DNA of 64,000 bases from Ferruginibacter sp. (GCA_014379905.1 JACMKX010000021.1:1-64000), one strand, 5' to 3'; positions 16,338-25,006 are shown, counted from the first letter of the stretch. The notes: a model not told the origin generated them from the letters alone. A program made the numbers and translations.

Positions 16338-17213
16338 TTATAATCCCTTCGCTTTATACATCAGCCCCAGTATCTCTTTTATCAAAGCCGGCGAAGGTTG
16401 GTATTCTAAACTTCTTTCTAAAAAAGAAATTGCTTTTATTTTATCGCCTGTTTCCAGGTAAGCTTCTCCCAGGCTTGATAAAGTATTGGCAGAAGCGGGA
16501 TACAAGCCGGCGTTTATGCGAAAGATCATCAGGGCTTCTTTTTGTTGTTGCTGTTTTAATAAAAGGTAAGCCAAACTGTTCAATTCGTTTTCATCATTAA
16601 CCAGCGGCCTGAGCTGGTTCATCAGTCCACGCATAGATACATTGCTATCCGCTAATATATCCTGCTGCAACCATTTTGTTATACTGCCGAAACTTTTGTA
16701 ATTGGGAATGTAATGTTCATTTTGTATAATAGCCAGCAGGTCTCTTTCCAATGTCTGCACAGGAAACTCATTAATACGGTTTACCTCTACCCCATTTTTG
16801 TAAACGATAAAAACAGGTACCCGGTAAATTCCTTTGCCTTTTTCTTCGTGTTGCGGAGATTGTTTGTATAGTGAATCGCTGCTGCCGGTGCCAATGATCT
16901 TTAGATTTGTTTTATCGAAATTCATTTCGTCGAGCACTTTTATAAAACGCGGTAGTTCTCTTTTACTGTCGCCGCACCAGGATCCAAAAAAGGCTTCCAT
17001 TTTAATTCCTTTAAGAGCGGCAGACCTAAGCCCTGCTTTAACAACATCGTTTACCGTGTAATCATTGTAATTTTTTTTGTACCATGCATCATAGGGTGCT
17101 TTTGATAAGGTGTCGGCTGTTACAATACCGTATAATATACGGTCTGCAGGTTTGCTTTGCCCAAATGAATTAAGCGTGCAGCAGAAAGCTATGAAAAGGA
17201 GTAATTGTTTCAT
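16338..17213 (-). CDS. Secreted thioredoxin-like protein with TPR region
   Basis: A 291-aa protein with a Sec signal peptide (MKQLLLFIAFCCTLNSFGQ). A thioredoxin-like domain carries FGSWCGDSKRELPRF (about 75-89), where the usual CxxC is CGDS, leaving one cysteine. It ends with TPR-like helices (about 210-285, SLAYLLLKQQQQKEALMIF and LGEAYLETGDKIKAISFLE). The single-Cys site argues against classical disulfide exchange; a monothiol reductase or a binding role is more likely. It would act in the periplasm. Start ATG at 17213 is unambiguous. No operon partner is seen. Confidence 0.82.
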   Translation of the reverse strand: MKQLLLFIAFCCTLNSFGQSKPADRILYGIVTADTLSKAPYDAWYKKNYNDYTVNDVVKAGLRSAALKGIKMEAFFGSWCGDSKRELPRFIKVLDEMNFDKTNLKIIGTGSSDSLYKQSPQHEEKGKGIYRVPVFIVYKNGVEVNRINEFPVQTLERDLLAIIQNEHYIPNYKSFGSITKWLQQDILADSNVSMRGLMNQLRPLVNDENELNSLAYLLLKQQQQKEALMIFRINAGLYPASANTLSSLGEAYLETGDKIKAISFLERSLEYQPSPALIKEILGLMYKAKGL

Positions 17214-17355
17214 TATATAATGTTTTAGGTGATCCCTTTGCAGGTGATCGGTTAATTTTTAATTGGTTGGTGAGTGTTGGCATATATACACAGCCTTTAC
17301 CAACGATTAGATTGGTAACGATCATATATAAAAAATAATTGAATGGGTATTGATA

Positions 17356-17706
17356 CTACGCCATTGGTGGCTTAATCAATTCTTTTGCAAAATTCTGGGG
17401 AAGGAGATTTTTTATAAAAATGGTGGGCTTTCCGGGTAATATGGTTAAGCTGATCTTATCAACAGAGCCTGGGGAATATAAAAAAAATTCATCCGGCATA
17501 TAATTTTTTGAAGCTGTTGTCATTGGTTCATCATGCAAATCCTTGTCACTATTCTCTGCCATTATTTTTTCGCAGTCACAATGATTGGAAGAAAGTGCAT
17601 TGGACACTTTACATTGCAGGTAAGCCACCTGTTTGCTGTATTGCAGCATCAGCATATTTACAAGTAATAATATCGTGAGCAGTTGTTTCAAATAAACCGT
17701 TGACAC
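17356..17706 (-). CDS. Small secreted Cys-containing hypothetical protein
   Basis: A 116-aa protein with a hydrophobic N-terminal segment (LLTILLLVNMLMLQYSKQVAY), then a short cysteine cluster (QCKVSNALSSNHCDCEK) and a soluble tail. The pattern of signal plus C...CxC resembles small exported Bacteroidota proteins that sit near metal-related genes, but no such gene is adjacent here. Function unknown. An ATG a few residues later is also possible as the start. It is divergent from the ferritin-like pair 190 bp away. Confidence 0.55.
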   Translation of the reverse strand: MSTVYLKQLLTILLLVNMLMLQYSKQVAYLQCKVSNALSSNHCDCEKIMAENSDKDLHDEPMTTASKNYMPDEFFLYSPGSVDKISLTILPGKPTIFIKNLLPQNFAKELIKPPMA

Positions 17707-17896
17707 AAATCTACAATATTAATCCTATTATATTACAGGGGTTTGTAAATAGTGTAACAAATTCTACAGAACTGATTCATAGGCCTATATGAAAAATAAA
17801 TCCCGGGAATGTAAAACCGAAGTTAAAATAGAATCGTAGTTGAACATAACCGTTGTCTTCTTTATTACTAATCATTTAAAACAAAAAATCTTTATT

Positions 17897-18610
17897 ATGT
17901 CAATTAAACAATTATCCGAAAGCGGAAATGAGGCAATGACAGAGCGTGCGCTCTCTGCCTTATCCCGTAGAAAATTCCTCAGCTATGTGGGCATGGGCTC
18001 TGCATTGGTTGTAGGTGCATCTGCATTAGCATCCTGCGATAAAGATGATGACGCTCCTAGTGGCGGCGTTAACCTGGGAAGTGGCGATGTTGGAATATTA
18101 AATTACGCATATGCGCTGGAACAATTGGAAGCTGCTTTTTATACAAGAGTGATGATGTCTCCATTTTCAACAATGACCCCTACAGAAACTGCATTCCTTA
18201 CGGATATCAGGGATCATGAAATTGCTCACAGGAATTTCTTTAAAGCAGCTATTTCTGCTGCGGGTGCTACTCCGTTGCAAGACCTGGAAGTAGATTTTAG
18301 CACTATTAATTTCGCTGACAGAACAAGTGTACTTGGAACAGCGAAAGTTTTTGAAGACCTGGGTGTGATGGCTTACAATGGTGCAGGTAAACTGATCACT
18401 AATCCTGTTTACCTCGTTATTGCCGGACAAATTGTTTCGGTAGAAGCAAGGCATGCTGCTTTGATAGCCGACCTGATCAGTAACGGAACATTTTCCAATA
18501 CTACAGATGTAAACGGGTTAGATACAGCTATGACGCCTGCGCAGGTGCTGGCTGCAGCTGATCCATTTATTGTAACCAAGATCAATGCAAGTAATTTACC
18601 AACCTCTTAA
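17897..18610 (+). CDS. Ferritin-like domain protein with Tat/lipoprotein signal
   Basis: A 237-aa ferritin-2 (PF13668-like) protein. The N-terminus carries a twin-arginine signal SRRKFLSYVGMGSALVVG followed by a lipobox-like ASALASC, so export by Tat and lipidation are likely. The four-helix bundle follows with the paired Glu/His motifs LEQLEAAFYTR and DHEIAHRNFF, then VFEDLGVMAYNG and SVEARHAALI, which supply the di-iron ligands. The ATG at 17897 was chosen because it places the RR motif at a normal distance. It is 11 bp upstream of a paralogue in the same operon; tatA lies 1 kb away. Confidence 0.85.
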   Translation: MSIKQLSESGNEAMTERALSALSRRKFLSYVGMGSALVVGASALASCDKDDDAPSGGVNLGSGDVGILNYAYALEQLEAAFYTRVMMSPFSTMTPTETAFLTDIRDHEIAHRNFFKAAISAAGATPLQDLEVDFSTINFADRTSVLGTAKVFEDLGVMAYNGAGKLITNPVYLVIAGQIVSVEARHAALIADLISNGTFSNTTDVNGLDTAMTPAQVLAAADPFIVTKINASNLPTS

Positions 18611-18621
18611 ATTTAACAATC

Positions 18622-19482
18622 ATGAATTTACAAAATATAATTTCAGACATCGAACAACAGGATCCGGAAGTTTTCGAAAAGCTGAACGGCCGCAGAAAAG
18701 CTATGAAAGACTTTAGCAGCTTTGCAGGTAAAATAGCATTGGCCTCCCTTCCATTTGCGTTTGGCTCAATGTTTAAAAAAGCATACGGTCAAACACCGAC
18801 AGATATCATCGGCGTTTTAAATTTCGCCTTAACATTGGAATACCTTGAATCGGAATTCTATAAAAAAGGTGTGGGTACGACTAACTTAATTCCTGCAGGT
18901 ACACCAGCGGTTGCTGCACTTACCAAAATAAGAGATGACGAAAATGCACACGTTGCATTTTTAAGAACAGCTATAACAGCTTCGGGTGGTACTCCTGTAA
19001 CGCTTACTGAGGCGAGTTTCGATTTTACTGCGGGTGGTGCATTTGGCACTGTATTCAGTGATTATGACTTGTTCCTGGCAGTTGCGCAAACTTTTGAAGA
19101 TACTGGCGTGCGTGCTTATAAAGGACAAGCTGGAAATCTGATGTCCAATAACGATGTATTGACAGCAGCCTTAAATATCCACTCTGTGGAAGCAAGACAT
19201 GCATCTCACGTTCGTTACATGAGAAGGGCAAGGCAAGCCGCTAACCCGGGTAATGGTTTATACGTTGGGGATATCAGGCCATGGATCACATTGAACAGCA
19301 GCAATATCGGCAGTCCTGCCGTTCAGGCAAGTTACAATGGTGAAGAAGCTACTACACAGGCTGGTGTTAATATCCGTACAGTAGGTGGCATCAACATCAG
19401 TGCGGAAGCAGCTTCAGGTGCTTTTGATGAAATATTGACGAAAGACCAGGTGCTGGCTATAGTTGATCCATTTATAGTATAG
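18622..19482 (+). CDS. Ferritin-like domain protein, paralogue of the preceding gene
   Basis: A 286-aa ferritin-like protein with the same order of motifs: LEYLESEFYKKG, DDENAHVAFLR, TFEDTGVRAYKG and SVEARHASHVRYM, which provide the Glu/His ligands of a di-iron or related site. The N-terminus has NGRRKAMKDFSSFAGK followed by a hydrophobic stretch, consistent with a Tat signal but without a lipobox. It is longer at the C-terminus than its partner. The two genes form a compact operon that closes with a strong terminator. A role in periplasmic iron handling or oxidative-stress defence is inferred from the fold only. Confidence 0.85.
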   Translation: MNLQNIISDIEQQDPEVFEKLNGRRKAMKDFSSFAGKIALASLPFAFGSMFKKAYGQTPTDIIGVLNFALTLEYLESEFYKKGVGTTNLIPAGTPAVAALTKIRDDENAHVAFLRTAITASGGTPVTLTEASFDFTAGGAFGTVFSDYDLFLAVAQTFEDTGVRAYKGQAGNLMSNNDVLTAALNIHSVEARHASHVRYMRRARQAANPGNGLYVGDIRPWITLNSSNIGSPAVQASYNGEEATTQAGVNIRTVGGINISAEAASGAFDEILTKDQVLAIVDPFIV

Positions 19483-19514
19483 TTTTAGAGTTCGGTTAAT
19501 AATTTTAATTTAGG

Positions 19515-19543
19515 AAGCTATGCATTTTTGCATAGCTTTTTTT
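19515..19543 (+). terminator. Terminator of the ferritin-like operon
   Basis: AAGCTATGC (19515-19523), loop ATTTTT, GCATAGCTT (19530-19538), then T-run. Confidence 0.85.
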
Positions 19544-19595
19544 ATTGTAACAGGCAGCATGGGTTTAAACATCCCTCCAATTAAGGGCATAAGAA

Positions 19596-19619
19596 AGCCC
19601 GGTTTAAAAAAACCGGGCT
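19596..19619 (-). terminator. Terminator of tatA
   Basis: AGCCCGGTTT and AAACCGGGCT (19596-19605 and 19610-19619) form a 10-bp stem; on the minus strand it is followed by a T-rich tail. It is 20 bp past the tatA stop. Confidence 0.75.
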
Positions 19620-19639
19620 AAACAATTAAAATTATGCTT

Positions 19640-19873
19640 TTATGAATTTGCTGGAAGAATCGTTTCATGTTTAACAGCAGCCTTTTCATTCATTCCTTCT
19701 TCTATCTCACTGTTCACTTTGTCTTTTGCGTCTTTAAACTCCCTCATGCCCTTTCCAACTCCCCTCATGAGTTCAGGAATTTTTTTACCGCCGAAAATGA
19801 GTAATACAATAAGTACGATCAAAATCCATTCGGACCCGCCCGGCATGCCAAATAATAAGGTTGCTGATGTCAT
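19640..19873 (-). CDS. tatA: Sec-independent protein translocase subunit TatA/E
   Basis: A 77-aa TatA-type pore-forming subunit. A short N-terminal transmembrane helix (SEWILIVLIVLLIFG) is followed by the conserved FGGKKIPEL hinge and an amphipathic helix (MRGVGKGMREFKDAKDK), then an acidic tail. It would assemble with TatC to move folded proteins, such as the two RR-signal ferritin-like proteins just upstream, across the inner membrane. No tatC is in the window. It is convergent with the ferritin operon. Confidence 0.92.
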   Translation of the reverse strand: MTSATLLFGMPGGSEWILIVLIVLLIFGGKKIPELMRGVGKGMREFKDAKDKVNSEIEEGMNEKAAVKHETILPANS

Positions 19874-19993
19874 AAATTATGTTTTATTGATTAAAAATAA
19901 GATTTGTGTAGTTATGATTCTTATCATGCACACTTCATGTACGTTTTTATACGAACTTTGGTTTGATTGAAACGTAAATAAAACAGGGTTAGT

Positions 19994-20404
19994 ATGGCAT
20001 ATTGGTTAATAAAATCGGAGCCTTTCAAATACAGCTGGGACCAGTTTGTAAAAGACAAAAAAACATTCTGGGATGGTGTGCGCAATTATGCTGCCAGGAA
20101 CAATCTTAAGGCAATGAAAAAGCATGATGAGGTATTATTTTACCACAGCAATGAAGGTGTGGAAATAGTGGGCATAGCAAAAGTTGCCAAAGAATTTTAC
20201 CAGGATCCTACCACGGATGATGAGGCCTGGGTAGTGGTAGAATTTAAACCTTATAAAAAATTAAAAAAATCAGTTCCGCTTGATGTGGTGAAAAAAGACA
20301 AACGCCTGGCTAATATGGACCTTGTGAGGCTTGGAAGATTATCTGTTCAAACTGTTAAGCCCGAAGAATGGGAGATAATTATGGAATTGGCGGGGGAGGG
20401 ATAG
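19994..20404 (+). CDS. EVE domain protein
   Basis: A 136-aa PUA-like EVE domain protein, small and cytosolic. The family start MAYWLIKSEPFKYSWDQF and the GVRNYAARNNLKAMKKHD segment with the FYHSNEG.EIVGIAKV strand are characteristic. EVE domains bind modified bases in DNA or RNA in an aromatic cage. The 136-aa length equals the family norm. It stands alone, so the partner is unknown. Downstream DNA (20405-20440) contains short GTTCAA-type direct repeats. Confidence 0.88.
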   Translation: MAYWLIKSEPFKYSWDQFVKDKKTFWDGVRNYAARNNLKAMKKHDEVLFYHSNEGVEIVGIAKVAKEFYQDPTTDDEAWVVVEFKPYKKLKKSVPLDVVKKDKRLANMDLVRLGRLSVQTVKPEEWEIIMELAGEG

Positions 20405-20538
20405 TTCAAGGGTTCAAGCGTTCAAAGTTAAGAAAGCCCCTGGCGGTTAGCTTTAGCATCTTTTTCATCTTCAGTCGCTGATATTTCATAACAGCCATGA
20501 TGCCTGCTTCCTTATTTGATATTCGTTATTGCTTATTT

Positions 20539-21264
20539 TTATTTCTCCCATCCGCTTGCAAGCACATCCGCAATATGCATCGTTTGCAAGGGCAATTCCT
20601 TATGCCGTATAACACCCTCTAATTGCATGAGGCAGCTAAGGTCGGTAGAGATAATAGCGGAAGCACCGGTTGCCAATGCATGAGTGATTTTTTGGTCTGC
20701 CATGGCAGCTGAGATATCATCAAATTTTACAGCAAAGGTTCCGCCAAAACCACAGCAGGTTTCATTGTCCTGCATTTCCGTCAACTCCAATCCCTGTACG
20801 TGTTGCAATAGTTTGCGGGGACCTTCTTTAATTTTACATTCACGTAAAGCGGCACAACTGTCGTGGTAAGTTGCCTTTGTATGCAGGCTGGCGCCAAAAT
20901 TTTCTATTTTCAATACTTCGGTTAAAAATTCGGTGAATTCGTACAACCGTGTGCCCGTATTTTTAGCCTGGTTGTGTTTGTCACTGTTATCAAATAATTT
21001 GGGATAATAATTTCTTACAAAACCGGCACAACTGGCGCTGGGCGAAACGATGTAATCATGGTGGTTAAAATCCTTAAGAAATTTGTTGGCAACAGCCCGG
21101 CAATCATCTACAAACCCTGCATTAAAGGCGGGCTGACCACAGCAGGTTTGATTGGTATTGTATGCCACATCGCAGCCCGCTTTTTCAAGCACTTTCACCA
21201 TATTAAAAGCCGTGTGCGGGTAAAGCTGGTCAACAAAACATGGTATGAATAACTGAACTTTCAT
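20539..21264 (-). CDS. lutA: LutA/YkgE-type (Fe-S)-binding oxidoreductase subunit
   Basis: A 241-aa protein with two CCG domains, TCCGQPAFNAG (about 41-51) and ETCCGFGGTFAVKF (about 166-179), the heterodisulfide-reductase-like cofactor-binding motifs. In LutABC-type systems it helps oxidise L-lactate to pyruvate; LutB and LutC are not adjacent here. It is cytoplasmic, possibly membrane-associated through partners. The length matches LutA (about 240). It lies upstream of ribH on the same strand but 70 bp away, so co-transcription is uncertain. Confidence 0.85.
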   Translation of the reverse strand: MKVQLFIPCFVDQLYPHTAFNMVKVLEKAGCDVAYNTNQTCCGQPAFNAGFVDDCRAVANKFLKDFNHHDYIVSPSASCAGFVRNYYPKLFDNSDKHNQAKNTGTRLYEFTEFLTEVLKIENFGASLHTKATYHDSCAALRECKIKEGPRKLLQHVQGLELTEMQDNETCCGFGGTFAVKFDDISAAMADQKITHALATGASAIISTDLSCLMQLEGVIRHKELPLQTMHIADVLASGWEK

Positions 21265-21334
21265 GAACGGGGAGGAAAAATTATTGATTGCTTATTATTG
21301 GTTATATTATTGATTATTTGTTGTTAATTAGTCA

Positions 21335-21832
21335 TCAGTAATTACTAAAGGATTGTGACAATGCGATCATTTTAACAGCAGTAGCGGCCGCTTCTTCTCC
21401 TTTATGACCATGTATGCCGCCTGTTCTTTCATCTGCCTGTTGCTGCGTATTGAGTGTTAGTACTCCAAAAATAACGGGCACGGGTAGCTGTAAATTCAGT
21501 TGTACAATTCCATCGGTTACAGCATTGCACACATATTCAAAATGTGGTGTACCGCCACGCAATACACATCCCAAAGCAATGAATGCATCGGGTTTAGGAA
21601 TATTGTTGCCCGCTTTTGACCAAAAATCTTTTATAGCAAAAGTAATTTCAAATGCTCCCGGCACCATTACCTGCCTGTAAGCAATGTTATTTTCTTTTAG
21701 TATCTTAATACATCCTTCTTCCAGTTTGCCAACTACTTCCCGGTTCCATTCGGTACTTACAATTACAACACAGGCATCCTTGTTTAAACGGATGCCTGAT
21801 GTATCAAATATTTCTGATGAGCTTATTGCCAT
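21335..21832 (-). CDS. ribH: 6,7-dimethyl-8-ribityllumazine synthase
   Basis: A 165-aa lumazine synthase. It condenses 3,4-dihydroxy-2-butanone 4-phosphate with the ribityl-aminopyrimidine in the penultimate step of riboflavin synthesis and assembles into pentamers or capsids. Motifs seen: STEWNREV (substrate loop), VPGAFEITFAIKDF, ALGCVLRGGTPHFEYV with the catalytic His, and PVIFGVLTLNTQQQADERTGG. It follows the TPR gene by 20 bp on the same strand, an arrangement frequent in Bacteroidota. Confidence 0.95.
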   Translation of the reverse strand: MAISSSEIFDTSGIRLNKDACVVIVSTEWNREVVGKLEEGCIKILKENNIAYRQVMVPGAFEITFAIKDFWSKAGNNIPKPDAFIALGCVLRGGTPHFEYVCNAVTDGIVQLNLQLPVPVIFGVLTLNTQQQADERTGGIHGHKGEEAAATAVKMIALSQSFSNY

Positions 21833-21852
21833 GAAATGTATTGCTGTCTATA

Positions 21853-22578
21853 TTATTTTATTACGCCCAAACTCGCAAGATTTTTATCTACATCACCATT
21901 TTGCACGGCTATATTAGATGGGTATTTTTCTTTTACCTGCTCGTAAAGGCTAACGGCTTCCTTGCTGTTACCTGTTTCTTTTGCATATGCGGCAGCGATC
22001 AATAATGCATCTCCTGCAAAAAATTCATCTTTTTCATTTACGCCCGCAGCTTTTTTATAGGCAGCCAATGCATCTGATGTTTTCTTTTGTTCTGCGTAAG
22101 CATGTCCCAATAACAGGTAAGCTTTGCTTTGAATTTGAGTAGCACCATTACCGTCAAACTCTTTCAGGTATTTAACAGCTTTGTCAAATTCTTTTATGTG
22201 GAGGTAACCGGCACCAGCCATATATTTCGCCCTGTCGCCTGCAGCTGTTCCACCAAAATTGTTGATTACTTTTAAAACACCAGTGATTTTTTGTCCTTCC
22301 ACTACCCCACCATTGATAACAATATTTACTGAGTCTTTGTTAAAACCGGTTGAAGCCATTTTATCGAAAAGATTTTCTGCAGGAAAAACCAGTTCATTGG
22401 CTTCTCTTTCTTTAGGTTCAACAATGAATTGTTTATAACCATACCAGGCTCCTATCAATACAATAATAGCACTCCCTACATAAATGATGGGTTTGCTGAA
22501 CCTGTCCCAAAAACCTTTTGCAGTTTGCACGGTATCGTTAGTTTCTACTGTGGTTTCGGTTACTTTAATCTCTGCCAT
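21853..22578 (-). CDS. Membrane-anchored tetratricopeptide repeat protein
   Basis: A 241-aa protein with an N-terminal cytoplasmic segment, one transmembrane helix (about 30-46, PIIYVGSAIIVLIGAWY) and a periplasmic domain of TPR repeats (YMAGAGYLHIKEFDKAVKYL, AYLLLGHAYAEQKKTSDALA, AYAKETGNSKEAVSLYEQV). The architecture resembles YfgM-type ancillary translocon proteins; the exact role is unknown. It lies between pdhA and ribH in the same orientation and probably shares a transcript with ribH. Confidence 0.85.
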   Translation of the reverse strand: MAEIKVTETTVETNDTVQTAKGFWDRFSKPIIYVGSAIIVLIGAWYGYKQFIVEPKEREANELVFPAENLFDKMASTGFNKDSVNIVINGGVVEGQKITGVLKVINNFGGTAAGDRAKYMAGAGYLHIKEFDKAVKYLKEFDGNGATQIQSKAYLLLGHAYAEQKKTSDALAAYKKAAGVNEKDEFFAGDALLIAAAYAKETGNSKEAVSLYEQVKEKYPSNIAVQNGDVDKNLASLGVIK

Positions 22579-22628
22579 TTTTTTAATTATTACTGTTTAG
22601 TTAGATTTTGTAGTTTTTTAAATTGTAA

Positions 22629-23621
22629 TTAGTCCATTATAAAAGGATAATCGGCCTGGATGTAAACGTCTTTCAGCAATTCATCATCTGATGGCCATGG
22701 GCTTTCCTCTGCAAATTTTACTGATTCTTCTACCGCTGCTTTAACTCTTTCGTTAATGGCTTCAATATCTGTATCACTTACTTTGTATTCTGTTTGCAAT
22801 ACTTTTAATACATGTTCAATAGGATCCTTGGTTTTATATTCTTCCAACTCTTCTTTGGTACGGTATTTTTGGGGATCACTCATGCTATGCCCTTTGTACC
22901 GGTAGGTTTTAATTTCAAGTAACGTTGGGCCGCCCTTTTCCCTGGCCCTGTTTACCGCTCTCAATACGGCATTGTGAACATCTTCGGGGCTCATACCATC
23001 TACACTATCCGCAGGCATCTCGTATGCATCTGCCAGTTTATAAATGTCTAATGTTTTGCTGGTACGTGCTACCGATGTTCCCATTGCGTAACCATTGTTT
23101 TCGCAAATAAAAATTACCGGCAGATCCCACAGCATAGCCATGTTAAATGTTTCATGCAACATTCCCTGCCTTGCAGCACCATCTCCAAAGAAACACAGCA
23201 CAACGTTTTGTGTGCCTTTGTATCTTTCAGCAAATGCCAAACCACCGCCGGTGCCAATTTGCGCACCCACAATACCATGACCGCCAAAGAAGTTTTCCTT
23301 GATGCCGAAAAAGTGCATACTTCCGCCCTTTCCTTTGCTGCAACCTGTAGCCTTGCCATACATTTCTGCCATACATGATTTTGCAGAAACGCCTTTTGCA
23401 ATTGCAAGGGCGTGATCCCGGTAAGCAGTAATAAATTTGTCATCAGGATTGGTAGCCGTCATACAGCCTGCAGCTACTGCCTCCTGGCCAATATAGAGGT
23501 GACAGAATCCACGGATCTTTTGCATTCCGTACAGTTGCCCGGTTTTTTCCTCAAAACGGCGCAATAAAAGCATGAGTTCGTACCAATACAGGTAGGTTTC
23601 TTTAGAAAACTTTGTAGCCAA
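22629..23621 (-). CDS. pdhA: Pyruvate dehydrogenase E1 component subunit alpha
   Basis: A 330-aa thiamine-diphosphate-binding E1 alpha subunit; with E1 beta it decarboxylates pyruvate and acylates lipoyl-E2. It shows GGSMHFF, GDGAARQGMLHETFNMA (Mg-TPP binding GDG motif), CENNGYAMGT and the RYKGHSMSDP phosphorylation-loop equivalent. No E1 beta is adjacent, which is common in Bacteroidota. The start appears to be TTG at 23619-23621 (reading MATKFSKE), since no ATG lies in frame upstream before family similarity ends. A perfect palindrome (23623-23638) sits one base upstream of the start and a TATATTTG element just behind it. Confidence 0.93.
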   Translation of the reverse strand: MATKFSKETYLYWYELMLLLRRFEEKTGQLYGMQKIRGFCHLYIGQEAVAAGCMTATNPDDKFITAYRDHALAIAKGVSAKSCMAEMYGKATGCSKGKGGSMHFFGIKENFFGGHGIVGAQIGTGGGLAFAERYKGTQNVVLCFFGDGAARQGMLHETFNMAMLWDLPVIFICENNGYAMGTSVARTSKTLDIYKLADAYEMPADSVDGMSPEDVHNAVLRAVNRAREKGGPTLLEIKTYRYKGHSMSDPQKYRTKEELEEYKTKDPIEHVLKVLQTEYKVSDTDIEAINERVKAAVEESVKFAEESPWPSDDELLKDVYIQADYPFIMD

Positions 23622-23622
23622 T

Positions 23623-23638
23623 GCCTAAAATTTTAGGC
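23623..23638. promoter_or_regulatory. Perfect 16-bp palindrome in the pdhA leader
   Basis: GCCTAAAATTTTAGGC lies between the -7 element (23641-23648) and the TTG start of pdhA, where a repressor site or leader hairpin would act. Confidence 0.5.
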
Positions 23639-23640
23639 TG

Positions 23641-23648
23641 CAAATATA
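23641..23648 (-). promoter_or_regulatory. -7 promoter element of pdhA
   Basis: Minus-strand TATATTTG matches TAnnTTTG exactly, 20 bp upstream of the proposed start codon. Confidence 0.5.
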
Positions 23649-23787
23649 GGGAAATGAGGGGTAAATGTTTAAAATGTTCCTAAGGTTTCAGAGGTTTTCC
23701 ACGGCTGTAATCAACTTGTTGATAAACAAACGATAAAGCAGTTGCCATTTCGCTGTTGTCATCCCGGTCAAACGAGTAACTTGCACT

Positions 23788-24870
23788 ATGCTCCGGCTTT
23801 CCAAAATTGCGCTCACACATTTCAAAAATTACGAATTTGTTTCATTTGACTTTACTCAAAGGGTAACCGGCATTTGCGGACTTAATGGCATGGGTAAAAC
23901 AAACCTGCTTGATGCCATTTATTATTGCTGTTTTACCAAAAGTTATTTTACCGGCAGTGATCAGCTTGCGGTTGGTTTTGGTAAAGAAGGTTTCCGGTTG
24001 GAAGGAATTTTTTCTAACAGTGAAAATCAGCTTAAAGTAGTTTGCATTAACCGCGGTACAGCAAAAAAAGAATTTTTTCTCAATGATGTGCCCTACGAAA
24101 AATTATCAAAACATATCGGGCTGCTACCCACCGTAATGATAGCACCGGATGATATTGAGATCATAACCGGTGGCAGCGAAGAAAGAAGAAAACTAATAGA
24201 TACTATCATTTGCCAGCTGGACGCCGAATATCTTCAGCAGCTCATGAGCTACAATAAAGTTCTCCAGCAACGTAACAGTTTGCTAAAGCAATTTGCAGAA
24301 AAAGGCAGCAATGATGAGGCCCTGCTTCAAATATTGGATCAGCAATTAATTATACCGGGCAAGTATGTTTTTGAAAAAAGAACGGCCTTTACCCACCAGC
24401 TGATACCACTGGTACAAAATTTTTACAAGCAAATAGCGGAGAATGATGAGCTGGTGCGCATTAGTTATGAAAGCAAACTGGCGCAACAATCATTCGAAAA
24501 TTTGTTGTTACAAAACCGGGAGCGGGATCGCTACCTGCAAAGGACCAATTCCGGGATACATAAAGATGATGTATTGTTTGAACTGAATGGCCAGTCTTTT
24601 AAATCTATTGCATCTCAGGGGCAACGCAAAAGTTTGTTGTTTGCCATAAAACTGGCTGAGTATGAAGTGATGCGCATGGGTAAAGGTTTCGCTCCGCTTT
24701 TATTACTGGATGATGTGTTTGAAAAGCTGGATGATAACCGCATGAAGAACCTGCTCAACTGGGTATGCAATCAAAATGAAGGACAGGTGTTTATAACGGA
24801 TACCCACAGGGACCGGCTGGAGAAAGCTTTTGAGCAGTTGGGAGTGGATGGGCAGATTATTGAGTTATGA
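23788..24870 (+). CDS. recF: DNA replication and repair protein RecF
   Basis: A 360-aa SMC-like ATPase that loads RecA at gaps with RecO and RecR. Walker A is GLNGMGKTNLLDAIYY (about 32-47), the ABC signature region reads SQGQRKSLLFAIKLAEY and Walker B is PLLLLDDVFEKLD. The length matches the family. The ATG at 23788 gives MLRLSKIALTHFKNYE, the normal N-terminus. It is divergent from pdhA and followed at 250 bp by the DUF721 gene, a common pairing. Confidence 0.95.
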   Translation: MLRLSKIALTHFKNYEFVSFDFTQRVTGICGLNGMGKTNLLDAIYYCCFTKSYFTGSDQLAVGFGKEGFRLEGIFSNSENQLKVVCINRGTAKKEFFLNDVPYEKLSKHIGLLPTVMIAPDDIEIITGGSEERRKLIDTIICQLDAEYLQQLMSYNKVLQQRNSLLKQFAEKGSNDEALLQILDQQLIIPGKYVFEKRTAFTHQLIPLVQNFYKQIAENDELVRISYESKLAQQSFENLLLQNRERDRYLQRTNSGIHKDDVLFELNGQSFKSIASQGQRKSLLFAIKLAEYEVMRMGKGFAPLLLLDDVFEKLDDNRMKNLLNWVCNQNEGQVFITDTHRDRLEKAFEQLGVDGQIIEL

Positions 24871-24987
24871 AATAAGGAACAAGAAACACAAAATAAGGAA
24901 TAAGAAAGTTTGGCATCAGCCTATTAACACTAAAGGAAGTACAATTAATAACTAAGTAATGCGTAGCTGCTTTTTAATTCGTGAAAC

Positions 24988-25006
24988 CTGCCTGCCGGGC
25001 AGGCAG
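24988..25006. repeat. GC-rich palindrome CTGCCTGCC-G-GGCAGGCAG
   Basis: A perfect 9-bp stem around one G in the recF-DUF721 gap, with a nearby AGCTTCGGGCC tail. A related palindromic segment, TTCCCGCATTTGCGGGACAG, lies near 9911. Confidence 0.5.
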
